A stretch of DNA of 61,497 nt from an uncultured Thermoguttaceae bacterium (GTDB lineage Bacteria > Planctomycetota > Planctomycetia > Pirellulales > Thermoguttaceae): positions 1 through 61,497 of the forward strand of contig CALFBP010000057.1 in assembly GCA_937951625.1 (NCBI GenBank), given 5' to 3'. Below are positions 26,701-33,043 of the stretch, piece after piece. The notes below the pieces were generated by a model that worked only from the letters and a program-made list of their open reading frames with translations, was not told the origin of the DNA and searched no databases. The stretch's first letter is position 1; each line of letters begins with the position of its first letter. The position numbers and the translations under genes were made by a program.

Positions 26701-27285
26701 CAAGGCGACCTGCTAATCAGCGAGAAGGCCTTTTTGAATCTTTTCCCGGAACAAGTGGGATTCCGCTTCTTCCTGATCGAGACCGACGCGAACGCCACGA
26801 AGGTCGAGGAAGTGCAACGGATTCTGGAGAGGACGCTCGGCGATTACGGAATTTGGACCCAAACCGCCGACCAACGCCTGGCCGCGTTCCAAGCTGTGGA
26901 AAACACTTACTTGTCGACATTCCAGAGTCTTGGTGGACTGGGCCTGTTGCTCGGTACGTTCGGGCTCGCCGCGGTCCAATTGCGGAGTGTCTTAGAACGC
27001 CGGCGGGAACTGGCGATTCTGAGGGCCACCGGCTTTCGCCGCCGCACGCTGGCCGCCTTGGTGACGCTGGAAAACGCCGTGCTGCTGAGCACGGGGCTCG
27101 CATGCGGCGTAGTGGCGGCGGCGGTGGCAGTCTGGCCGCATATTCGCAGCGGGGCGGCTGCGATTCCTTGGGCTTCCCTCGCCGGGACACTCGGGCTGGT
27201 CCTCGGCAGCGGTTTAGCGGCCAATATTGCTGCTGTACACGCCGCGCTTCGTTGGCCCCTGCTTGCTACCTTGCGGGGAGATTAA
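23764..27285 (+). CDS. giant FtsX/LolE-like ABC transporter permease
   Basis: The product is 1173 aa, about three times a single LolC/LolE protein. Membrane helix 1 (about residues 30-47) is followed by a large periplasmic domain (about 50-535). A three-helix FtsX core lies at about 540-665 (ELLFLGFSFFLIASAAMLVALVF, with the cytosolic REIGILLAVGWGRG coupling motif). Two or three more helices follow to about 800, then a second periplasmic domain (about 805-1045) and a second FtsX core (about 1050-1170, with RRELAILRATGFRRR). It therefore resembles two FtsX units fused in one chain, as in the ten-helix members of the family. It would act with the upstream ATPase at the inner membrane. It starts at a GTG overlapping the ATPase stop. 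Substrate unknown; lipoprotein or peptide release is a family-based guess. Confidence 0.9.
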   Translation: MSSEAKSSAIPISKWRLLLVSLAYHGRASAAVACAVAVGTAVVTGALLVGDSMRGSLRQLTLERLGRIDQALVAPRFFRAKLADELASHPRFPPHAAAIPAILLRTSIEKADGTDPRARANRVQLIGCDARFWSLSAEENLAGADASQPPRGDATKDVVQSLQDTPEKIASPGPREVVLNQPLAERLQVQVGDAVLLRLPEVSSIPAESPLGRRSETVRGLRATVAAIIPAQGFGRFSLDASQQTPLNAYVSLEWLQERLGQPHRVNTILVAGTSQSVQPLLEPTLEDYGIRVERTRRGYIQVTSDRMLLEPEVERAALAMALASQEAQPAFTYLANTLACGNREIPYSTITAVDFADRPPLGPMRSLDGKPVPPLADGEIALNRWAAEDLQAQPGDTILVTYFEPESSRGEVRERSATFRLAAILELEGAAADPDFTPEVPGVTDQKTINEWDPPFPFDAQRVRKKDDEYWQIHRATPKAFVSLSTGRKLWASRFGQTTSLRFASLDPAAVERIRHELRPRPAVMGFAFEPVKAQGLASAAGTTPFELLFLGFSFFLIASAAMLVALVFRLGVDRRAREIGILLAVGWGRGAVTRLLFAEALLIAALGSALGLVAGVGYAVLLIAGLHTLWLAAVVTPFLTLHVQWTSLVIGYTSGLAVAMASMSFSAWRAGRGRPRRLLADEIDSAPTSIGAPVRRAAQLAGFTFAAAVGLAALAARASDDVQAPAFFVAGALVLTASLLAVWSRLQSGATGPAVTVGRGNLARLAARTAARNPLRSTLSIGLVAAATFLIVAVSAFRRELDQAKPDLHSGNGGFTLVAQTDQPIHYDLNTAEGRERLGFAPDDSQSLAATRTFPLRVRPGDDASCLNLYRPRQPRILGLPSEFLERGGFAWAAVASGADVAAAHADRRLENPWRLLEAELAPDKDGVPRVPVVLEKNTANYSLQLWKGVGESFEIQDGASRPVRLVVVGLLKASLFQGDLLISEKAFLNLFPEQVGFRFFLIETDANATKVEEVQRILERTLGDYGIWTQTADQRLAAFQAVENTYLSTFQSLGGLGLLLGTFGLAAVQLRSVLERRRELAILRATGFRRRTLAALVTLENAVLLSTGLACGVVAAAVAVWPHIRSGAAAIPWASLAGTLGLVLGSGLAANIAAVHAALRWPLLATLRGD

Positions 27286-27379
27286 AAGTATTTTCGGCGA
27301 GCGGAATGAGAAAATCCCTACCACGAGAACACACCCCACTGATGCAAAATATCTACCCAGTTAGAGTGGGTTTTTCCCC

Positions 27380-27409
27380 TTGCGATTCATGGTATAGATT
27401 GTCTATTCT
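27380..27409 (+). promoter_or_regulatory. possible sigma-70 promoter for the UPF0104 gene
   Basis: TTGCGA (27380-27385) and TATTCT (27404-27409) are 18 nt apart in a locally AT-richer stretch. The inferred leader is about 30-35 nt. It lies in the 159-nt gap after the permease gene, suggesting that the next gene is a separate unit. Confidence 0.33.
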
Positions 27410-27444
27410 ATGACTCTTCCCTACAGCACGAGTTTGTTTCACGC

Positions 27445-28476
27445 GTGTCCGCAATGAAGTCCCTGGCGCGGATTGTTCGTCCCCTGGTGCTCTTGGCGAT
27501 TTTCGTCGGGGCGGGTTGGCTGTTGTATCACCTGTTGCGGGATCTCGATTTCAACAAGCTCGCGCACGATCTGAAAGCGATGCGGGCAGATCAGATCGGC
27601 ATGGCCATTGCTTTGACGGCCATGAATTATGTGATCCTCATGGGGTACGATTGGCTGGCGATCAGGTACCTGGGCCATGCCTTGCCGGTGGGCAAACTGG
27701 CGGTGGCCTCGTTCATCGGCCATGTCAGCAGCTTCAATTTAGGGGCCATGTTCGGCGGTTCGTCGATGCGCTATCGCATCTACTCGGCCTGGAAGTTTTC
27801 GATGGTCGAGATCGTTCAACTGGTGGCGATCCTCGGTGTGACGTTCTGGCTAGGCGTGCTAGCATTGGCAGGGGTGATGTTCCTGCTGGTTCCCCTGCCA
27901 ATTCCTCCGGGACTCCTTACTTTGTTACCGCCTTGGGCGGGCGATTGGTTGGCTTCGCGGGGTCTGCCGTGGCTTGGCCTGATCCTATTGGCCCATGTGC
28001 TCGCGTACCTTGGCATTTGCGCCATACGGCGCAAACCGCTTCGGATCTGGCGTTGGGACTTGCCGCTGCCACCGCCTACGCTTTCCTTAGCACAAATCGG
28101 CGTCTCCTGCGCGGACCTGATGATTGCAGCCGCCGTCTTCTACGTGCTGTTGCCGTCGGGCATTTCCGTCACCTACCCGACGTTTCTCAGCGTGTTTCTG
28201 TTAGCCTTGGTGGTCCAAGTCTTCTTACACGTGCCCGCAGGTATTGGTGTGTTCGATGCGGTCATGGTGGCCTTCTTTTTGGATCAGAAAGAGGCCATGA
28301 CCGCGGCACTTCTTGTCTTTCGCGGCATCTACTATTTGTTGCCGCTGGCGGTTGCGGGGGTGGTTTGGCTTGGGCTGGAGATCGTCCTGGGGCGGCAATT
28401 CCTCCGCGAGGTCTCTGCAAAACTCCAGGCCGCTCAAGCCAAGGCGGCAACCGCTCCCGAGCGAACCCCTGGCTGA
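27445..28476 (+). CDS. UPF0104 / LPG-synthase TM-domain flippase-like membrane protein
   Basis: The product is 343 aa with about eight predicted membrane helices and little extramembrane sequence. The N-terminal MKSLARIVRPLVLLAIFVGAG, the FIGHVSSFNLGAMFGGSSMRYRIY region and the C-terminal HVPAGIGVFDAVMVAFFL segment match the lysylphosphatidylglycerol synthetase TM / UPF0104 family. Members move or modify lipid-linked substrates, but the exact substrate cannot be read. The C-terminal tail is short and Ala/Lys-rich. The start may be GTG 27445 or ATG 27454; neither has a clear ribosome binding site. It lies between the ABC operon and the sigma-54 signalling operon, in the same direction as both. 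Confidence 0.85.
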   Translation: MSAMKSLARIVRPLVLLAIFVGAGWLLYHLLRDLDFNKLAHDLKAMRADQIGMAIALTAMNYVILMGYDWLAIRYLGHALPVGKLAVASFIGHVSSFNLGAMFGGSSMRYRIYSAWKFSMVEIVQLVAILGVTFWLGVLALAGVMFLLVPLPIPPGLLTLLPPWAGDWLASRGLPWLGLILLAHVLAYLGICAIRRKPLRIWRWDLPLPPPTLSLAQIGVSCADLMIAAAVFYVLLPSGISVTYPTFLSVFLLALVVQVFLHVPAGIGVFDAVMVAFFLDQKEAMTAALLVFRGIYYLLPLAVAGVVWLGLEIVLGRQFLREVSAKLQAAQAKAATAPERTPG

Positions 28477-28532
28477 CGGCCCCACATCCGAGCCGGCCGC
28501 CTCTCCCACGCCTAGCCCTGCCGGTCCCAAAC

Positions 28533-28556
28533 TGTATTATTAGTTATACACTGTAT
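28533..28556 (+). other. palindromic AT-rich element
   Basis: TGTAT (28533-28537), ATACA (28546-28550) and TGTAT (28552-28556) form repeated inverted half-sites; ATACA-C-TGTAT is a perfect 11-nt palindrome. It lies about 200 nt upstream of the sigma-54 promoter and could be a regulator site. Confidence 0.3.
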
Positions 28557-28646
28557 GATTTCACACACGGAGCCGATGACACTTTGACTTCAGCAGTCTT
28601 GAAACCGGCTGCCTGAAGACAGCATCTGGGATATTTGCTGGACCAT

Positions 28647-28673
28647 GTAACGTTCTATCTCTCAAATAGTTAC
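28647..28673 (+). promoter_or_regulatory. possible upstream activator site (dyad)
   Basis: GTAAC (28647-28651) and GTTAC (28669-28673) form a dyad with a 17-nt spacer. Its centre is about 100 nt upstream of the start expected from the sigma-54 promoter, the usual distance for NtrC-type activator binding. The half-sites are short, so this is only suggestive. Confidence 0.3.
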
Positions 28674-28731
28674 GGACTAACCACTAAGACCGCCGCAGAT
28701 CGTCCGCGATTGACGACTGACCATCTAGACA

Positions 28732-28748
28732 TTGGCACGGATATTGCT
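28732..28748 (+). promoter_or_regulatory. sigma-54 (-24/-12) promoter
   Basis: TTGGCACGGATATTGCT fits the 17-position sigma-54 consensus YTGGCACGRNNNTTGCW at every defined position. It lies 88 nt upstream of the first gene of the operon, which itself encodes an NtrC-type sigma-54 activator. The 359-nt region from 28477 to 28835 holds no other gene; an open frame from 28635 spans the promoter and should be trimmed to the ATG at 28836. Confidence 0.8.
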
Positions 28749-28835
28749 GAAGAGGTCGGTCGACGCTTGGGTGGGCCGGGGGAAAGTCGCCCTGGCATCC
28801 GGGGGGGCATTTACCGACTGCTGGGAGAACAAGCT

Positions 28836-30410
28836 ATGGCGGACAATCCAAAACTGTTGGTAGTGGACGACGAGGAAGTCGTGTGCCAAGCCTGTCGGCG
28901 CATCTTTTCACGGCAAGGTTTCGAGGTGGAGACGACCGTCGATGCCCGAGAAGGACTTGCCTGGGCGCAACAAAAGAAATACCGGATCATCTTGTTGGAC
29001 ATCAAAATGCCCAACATGGACGGCATCCAATTCTTGGAGGCCCTTCGCCAAACGGACCCGGAAGTACCCGTGTTGATCATCACCGGGTACCCAAGCATCC
29101 CCAACGCCGCGGCGGCGATGCGTTTGGGCGCCAGCGACTATGTGACCAAACCGTTCACATCGGAGGAAATCACCCGGGCCGTACAGCGGGTATTGGCGAC
29201 TCGCCCGGAGCCGGTGGAGGTCGGCACGGCGGAAGAACCCGCCGCGGCGGATGTTGGTTCCGACGAGCAAGTCCTGTTTTGGCATGAGTCGTGGTTTCGA
29301 CTGGAGGCCGACGGGTCGGCCTGCGTGGGGGTGGTGCTGTCAGGACTTGCCCACGCGAATCGGATCGCCATTCGCTTGCCCAAAATCGGCGAGGTGGTGT
29401 ACCAGGGGCTTCCCATGGCAAGCGTTGCCGCGGAAGACTCGCCGCCTGTTTTCATCCCGGCCCCCATCTCCGGCGTCGTGGTGGCGGTGAACGAAAGTTT
29501 GCCGCAACATACCGACTGGCTGGTCAGCGATCCCTGCGGCGAGGGTTGGTTGGCGTGCGTCTGCTCGACACGTTATGAGGAGGAATTGAAGAACTGCCGA
29601 CCGCGTCAAGTCCTCTTGGTCAATGCCGATCCGCGCTCGGCCGAGCAGCAGGCAAAGAGACTGGCGACTTTGGGTTGCCAAGTCCAAGTGCTTTCGGACC
29701 GCGACGCGGCGTCGGCTGCTTTGAACGACATCGAGGACCGGGTGCTGATTTTGGATGCGGCGTCGTGGGGCGACGATGGTCCGGAGTTGGTGGGCATGAT
29801 CAATAGCCGGGCGCCGGGGCTTCGGGTGGTGGTGGCGGCCCCGAACGCGGCCCTGGAAACCGCCTATCGCAAGAAGAAAATCTTCTATTATGCCGTGGAA
29901 CCGTTCGCCGATAGCGAAATCGCCGATATCTTGGCCGCGGCGTTTCGCATGCAGGAGCCGCCTAAGCCGGAACGCCCCAAAGGCCCCTCGGAACCGATCA
30001 GCATGATTGCGATCACCAATCGCCAGGGGCACAAGGTCCAGCTCATGGCGGCGCCGGGATTGTTGTGGCGGAACGAAGGACTAGGTCAGGAGATCAGCCA
30101 GAAGCTCTTGGCCATGATGTTGCCGGTGGTCATCACGCCGGGCGAGGCCAACCTTACGCCGGCCAACATCTTGAAGACTGCCGCTGCGTGCGATCGAGTG
30201 TTGGTCCTTCTCGCCCGCGACAGTGGTCTGCTCCCCGGCGGACTCGCTCGGCATAGCAAGCCAGAGTTCGCTGTAGAGTCGGGCGACGCGGCCGGTAAGA
30301 TCACAACGCTGGCAGTGCAGCCGGACGCGGTGGGAGGGTTCGCCGGCCTGGATGCCCGTACCTGTTCCGCCCTGGCCGATCACATCGTGCGCGAGATGGC
30401 GTCGTATTGA
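28836..30410 (+). CDS. response regulator with GcvH-like and pseudo-receiver domains
   Basis: The product is 524 aa. Residues 5-120 are a receiver domain: acidic DDEE at 11-14, phospho-acceptor Asp55 (IILLDIKMP), TGYP and the TKPF Lys. Residues about 147-245 resemble the glycine-cleavage H protein (RLEADGSACVGVV, LPKIGEVVYQGLP, GVVVAVNES, DPCGEGWLACV), but the lipoyl-Lys position is not Lys (SVAAEDSPPV). Residues about 257-372 look like a second receiver (VLLVNADP, VLILDAAS, VVVAAP, YAVEPF) with the conserved Lys changed to Glu and Thr to Ala, hence probably not phosphorylated. The C-terminal 135 residues were not recognised. ATG 28836 has GGGAG at 8-nt spacing and lies downstream of the sigma-54 promoter. 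There is no DNA-binding domain, so it probably acts through protein contacts. The next gene, a histidine kinase, starts 1 nt after its stop. Confidence 0.85.
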   Translation: MADNPKLLVVDDEEVVCQACRRIFSRQGFEVETTVDAREGLAWAQQKKYRIILLDIKMPNMDGIQFLEALRQTDPEVPVLIITGYPSIPNAAAAMRLGASDYVTKPFTSEEITRAVQRVLATRPEPVEVGTAEEPAAADVGSDEQVLFWHESWFRLEADGSACVGVVLSGLAHANRIAIRLPKIGEVVYQGLPMASVAAEDSPPVFIPAPISGVVVAVNESLPQHTDWLVSDPCGEGWLACVCSTRYEEELKNCRPRQVLLVNADPRSAEQQAKRLATLGCQVQVLSDRDAASAALNDIEDRVLILDAASWGDDGPELVGMINSRAPGLRVVVAAPNAALETAYRKKKIFYYAVEPFADSEIADILAAAFRMQEPPKPERPKGPSEPISMIAITNRQGHKVQLMAAPGLLWRNEGLGQEISQKLLAMMLPVVITPGEANLTPANILKTAAACDRVLVLLARDSGLLPGGLARHSKPEFAVESGDAAGKITTLAVQPDAVGGFAGLDARTCSALADHIVREMASY

Positions 30411-30411
30411 C

Positions 30412-31701
30412 ATGAAGCTTCCTCCGGAAGGCGCGCGCTGGCTGGTTTCTCTGCGGTTTTTGGCCTGCGCGGCCGTGTTCGTGGGAACCACGCTGGGGTG
30501 GACCATCGGGGTCTTGCCTCGTCCTACGCCCCTTTACGTGGTCGGCGCGGCCATGCTCGGCGTCAATTTGCTGTTTTGGCTCAGCCAGCGCGATTGGGGC
30601 GAGATCCGCCAACGGGTGGAGCGGAACATCCTGATTCAAATCCTGGTGGACCTCGCCTCGCTCACGCTGCTGTTGTCTTTTTCCGATCTCCCCAGGAATC
30701 CTTTCTTGCCGTTTTACGTGTTTCACATGATCATCGCCGGTATGTACTTGCGCGGGCGGACGCCTTACCTGGTGTGCCTGACGGCGGTGGGAATGGTCGG
30801 CGCCGTGATGCTCCTGCAATGGTTGGGAGTGGCTCAGCCCGCCGCGCTCCACTTCCGGTCCGACCCTCCAGGCGGCTGGCAGCCCGACGGGATCTATTTG
30901 TTGATGGTGTTCACGGGCCTGACCAGCACACTGGCGATGGCCACCTACTTCACTACCTCGATCCGCCATTACGTGGACCGGGCCCACGCCGAAATCCGTC
31001 AGAAAGAGAAACTTCTGGGCATCGGGCAATTGGTCGCCGGTATCGCGCATCAGATTGCCAACCCGCTCGACGGACTGCAAAACTGCCTTCAACGCATCGG
31101 CGAACGGCTCAAGGACGACGCCCAATTGAAGGACTACGTGCAGATGATGGTCGATGCCTTGAACCGCATCGAACGGACAGCCAAGCGAGTCCAATCGTTT
31201 GCCCGACCCCACGGCCTCACCGTCGTGCCCACGGACGTCAACGCGGTCGTGGAAGCCACCTTGCAATTCCTATCTATCCCTCAACAGAAGGGGATCGAGA
31301 TTCGCACCGAACTGGGCGAGGTTCCCTTGGTCAATGGCGATTCGTATACTCTCCAAGAAGTCTTGTTCAATCTGTGCATGAACGCCTTTGCCGCCATGCC
31401 CGAGGGGGGAACCCTGACGCTGCGCACGCGCACCTTGAGCACCCGTGACGAGGAATCCACGGAAGGCGTTGTCATCGAGGTGATCGATACGGGAGTAGGG
31501 ATTCCTCGGGTTCATCTGGAGAAGGTGTTTGAGCCGTTTTTCACCACGCGTGCGGAAAGCGGGGGAACGGGCTTGGGGCTGGGGTTGTGCCGGATGTTGG
31601 TCAGCGAGATGGGGGGACGCATGGAGGTGCAAAGCGTGGTGGGGCGAGGGACAGTGTTTCGAGTCATCCTCGAACCTGCCAAAGGCGTCTCGAGTCGCTA
31701 A
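30412..31701 (+). CDS. membrane sensor histidine kinase
   Basis: The product is 429 aa. Six hydrophobic segments (about residues 10-30, 37-56, 70-88, 95-112, 115-138 and 161-184) form an integral sensor with almost no periplasmic domain, suggesting sensing within the membrane. The HisKA box GIAHQIANPLDG places the phospho-His at 213. HATPase motifs follow: N box NLCMNAFAAMPEGG, G1 DTGVGIP, F box FEPFFTT and G2 GGTGLGLGL. A kinase of NtrB-like catalytic type fits the downstream NtrC-type regulator. The ATG lies 1 nt after the preceding stop and 7 nt separate its stop from the next ATG, so the three genes form one transcript. Two possible phosphorylation targets, the flanking REC proteins, are encoded alongside. 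Confidence 0.9.
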   Translation: MKLPPEGARWLVSLRFLACAAVFVGTTLGWTIGVLPRPTPLYVVGAAMLGVNLLFWLSQRDWGEIRQRVERNILIQILVDLASLTLLLSFSDLPRNPFLPFYVFHMIIAGMYLRGRTPYLVCLTAVGMVGAVMLLQWLGVAQPAALHFRSDPPGGWQPDGIYLLMVFTGLTSTLAMATYFTTSIRHYVDRAHAEIRQKEKLLGIGQLVAGIAHQIANPLDGLQNCLQRIGERLKDDAQLKDYVQMMVDALNRIERTAKRVQSFARPHGLTVVPTDVNAVVEATLQFLSIPQQKGIEIRTELGEVPLVNGDSYTLQEVLFNLCMNAFAAMPEGGTLTLRTRTLSTRDEESTEGVVIEVIDTGVGIPRVHLEKVFEPFFTTRAESGGTGLGLGLCRMLVSEMGGRMEVQSVVGRGTVFRVILEPAKGVSSR

Positions 31702-31708
31702 GCTAACC

Positions 31709-33043
31709 ATGAGAATTCTGGTCGCCGACGACGAGAAGATGAAGCGCGTCACCCTGGCCCAGGACTTGGCCGATCAGGGCCATGAGGTCGTCACGGCCGC
31801 AGATGGATTGGAGGCATTGGAACGCCTCAAGGCTGAGCGGTTCGACGTGGTGATCACGGACTTGAAGATGCCCAAGCTCGACGGCATCGAACTGCTCAAA
31901 CAGATAAAACGTGACCCCACTGTCGACACCGAGGTGATCATCATGACCGCCTACGGGAGCATTCCCTTGGCCGTGGAGGCAGGAAAACTCGGCGCCTATG
32001 ACTTCGTGACCAAGCCCTTCCGCAACGAAGACATCTTTCCGCTTCTGGCCCAGATCCAGGCCGCACGCCGTCCCTGTCCGCCAGGCCGCAGGGCCACGCT
32101 CGAGTCGGCCAGCGAAAATATCGATCAGACGGTGATTGGCCAATCGGCCGCCATGCAACGGGTGCGGCGGATGATCGAGATTTGCGTGCGGTCCGACGCC
32201 AACGTGTTGCTTTACGGCGAGACGGGGACCGGCAAGGACCTGATCGCCGCCGCCATCCATCGCAACTCGCCCCGCCGCGCGTGTCCTTTCGTCAAGGTCG
32301 GATGCACCCTCTTTCCCAGCCAACTCATCGAAAGCGAGCTGTATGGCCACGAACGCGGGTCGTTCACCGGCGCCGACCAACGGCGGCCCGGCCGGTTCGA
32401 GCTGGCCGAAGGCGGGACGCTCTATCTGGACGACGTGGACGATATTCCCATGGAACATCAGGCCAAACTGCTCCGCGCCATCGAAGAAAAGATTTTCGAG
32501 CGTGTCGGGGGCACGACCCCCATCCGCGCCAATGTGCGGATTGTGGCCTCGACCAAGAAGAACCTGCTGGAGAAGGTGGCCTGCGGCACGTTTCGCCAGG
32601 ACCTCTATTACCGGCTGGACGTGCTCCGCGTGAACATTCCCCCGCTCCGCGAACGGCGCGAAGACATTCCGCTGTTGGCCCAACACCTTTTGAGGCGCAT
32701 CGCGCCCGACCAGCCGGTCTCCTTGGAAGCCTCGGCCGTGGAGGTCCTTCAGCGACACGATTGGCCGGGCAACGTCCGCGAATTGTTTCACGTGCTGCAA
32801 CGGGCCTATCTCGTCGGGTCGGGCGTGATCAGCGGCGACCTGTTATTGGCCGAAATCGACGGCCTCTCCCAGCATCTATCTCCGGCCCCCTGTTCGTTCC
32901 AAGCCACGATCCAAAAGACCGAACGCGAGTTATTGGAAAGCGCCCTCCAGGCCGCGGGAGGCAACAAAAATGCCGCGGCCGCCGCCTTGGGCATGAAACC
33001 TTCCACCTTCCGCGACAAACTGGCCAAGTACGGACTGCTATGA
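31709..33043 (+). CDS. sigma-54-dependent NtrC-family response regulator
   Basis: The product is 444 aa. The receiver domain (residues 1-120) has DDE at 7-9, Asp51 (VVITDLKMPKLDG) and the TKPF Lys. The AAA+ domain (about 145-380) has Walker A GETGTGKD (near 170), Walker B LYLDDVDD and the sigma-54 contact loop GSFTGA (near 216), a Ser-for-Ala variant of the usual GAFTGA. A Fis-type helix-turn-helix closes the protein (NKNAAAAALGMKPSTFRDKL). It should bind enhancer DNA and drive sigma-54 promoters; the promoter at 28732-28748 upstream of its own operon is the obvious target. The frame is open from 31529, but ATG 31709 begins the receiver. Its stop overlaps the sulfatase ATG. Confidence 0.93.
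   Translation: MRILVADDEKMKRVTLAQDLADQGHEVVTAADGLEALERLKAERFDVVITDLKMPKLDGIELLKQIKRDPTVDTEVIIMTAYGSIPLAVEAGKLGAYDFVTKPFRNEDIFPLLAQIQAARRPCPPGRRATLESASENIDQTVIGQSAAMQRVRRMIEICVRSDANVLLYGETGTGKDLIAAAIHRNSPRRACPFVKVGCTLFPSQLIESELYGHERGSFTGADQRRPGRFELAEGGTLYLDDVDDIPMEHQAKLLRAIEEKIFERVGGTTPIRANVRIVASTKKNLLEKVACGTFRQDLYYRLDVLRVNIPPLRERREDIPLLAQHLLRRIAPDQPVSLEASAVEVLQRHDWPGNVRELFHVLQRAYLVGSGVISGDLLLAEIDGLSQHLSPAPCSFQATIQKTERELLESALQAAGGNKNAAAAALGMKPSTFRDKLAKYGLL

Noticed and set aside
27290-27315. ATTTTC/GAAAAT stem after the permease gene as a terminator
   Set aside because: The stem is only 6 AT-rich pairs with a 14-nt loop and no T-run follows.
28635-28835. 67-residue N-terminal extension of the first signalling gene
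   Set aside because: It would be translated across the sigma-54 promoter; ATG 28836 has a good ribosome binding site and begins the receiver domain.
32182-33039. Long N-terminal extension of the sulfatase
   Set aside because: It overlaps the AAA+ part of the NtrC-type gene in another frame and is Arg-rich; the signal peptide begins at 33040.
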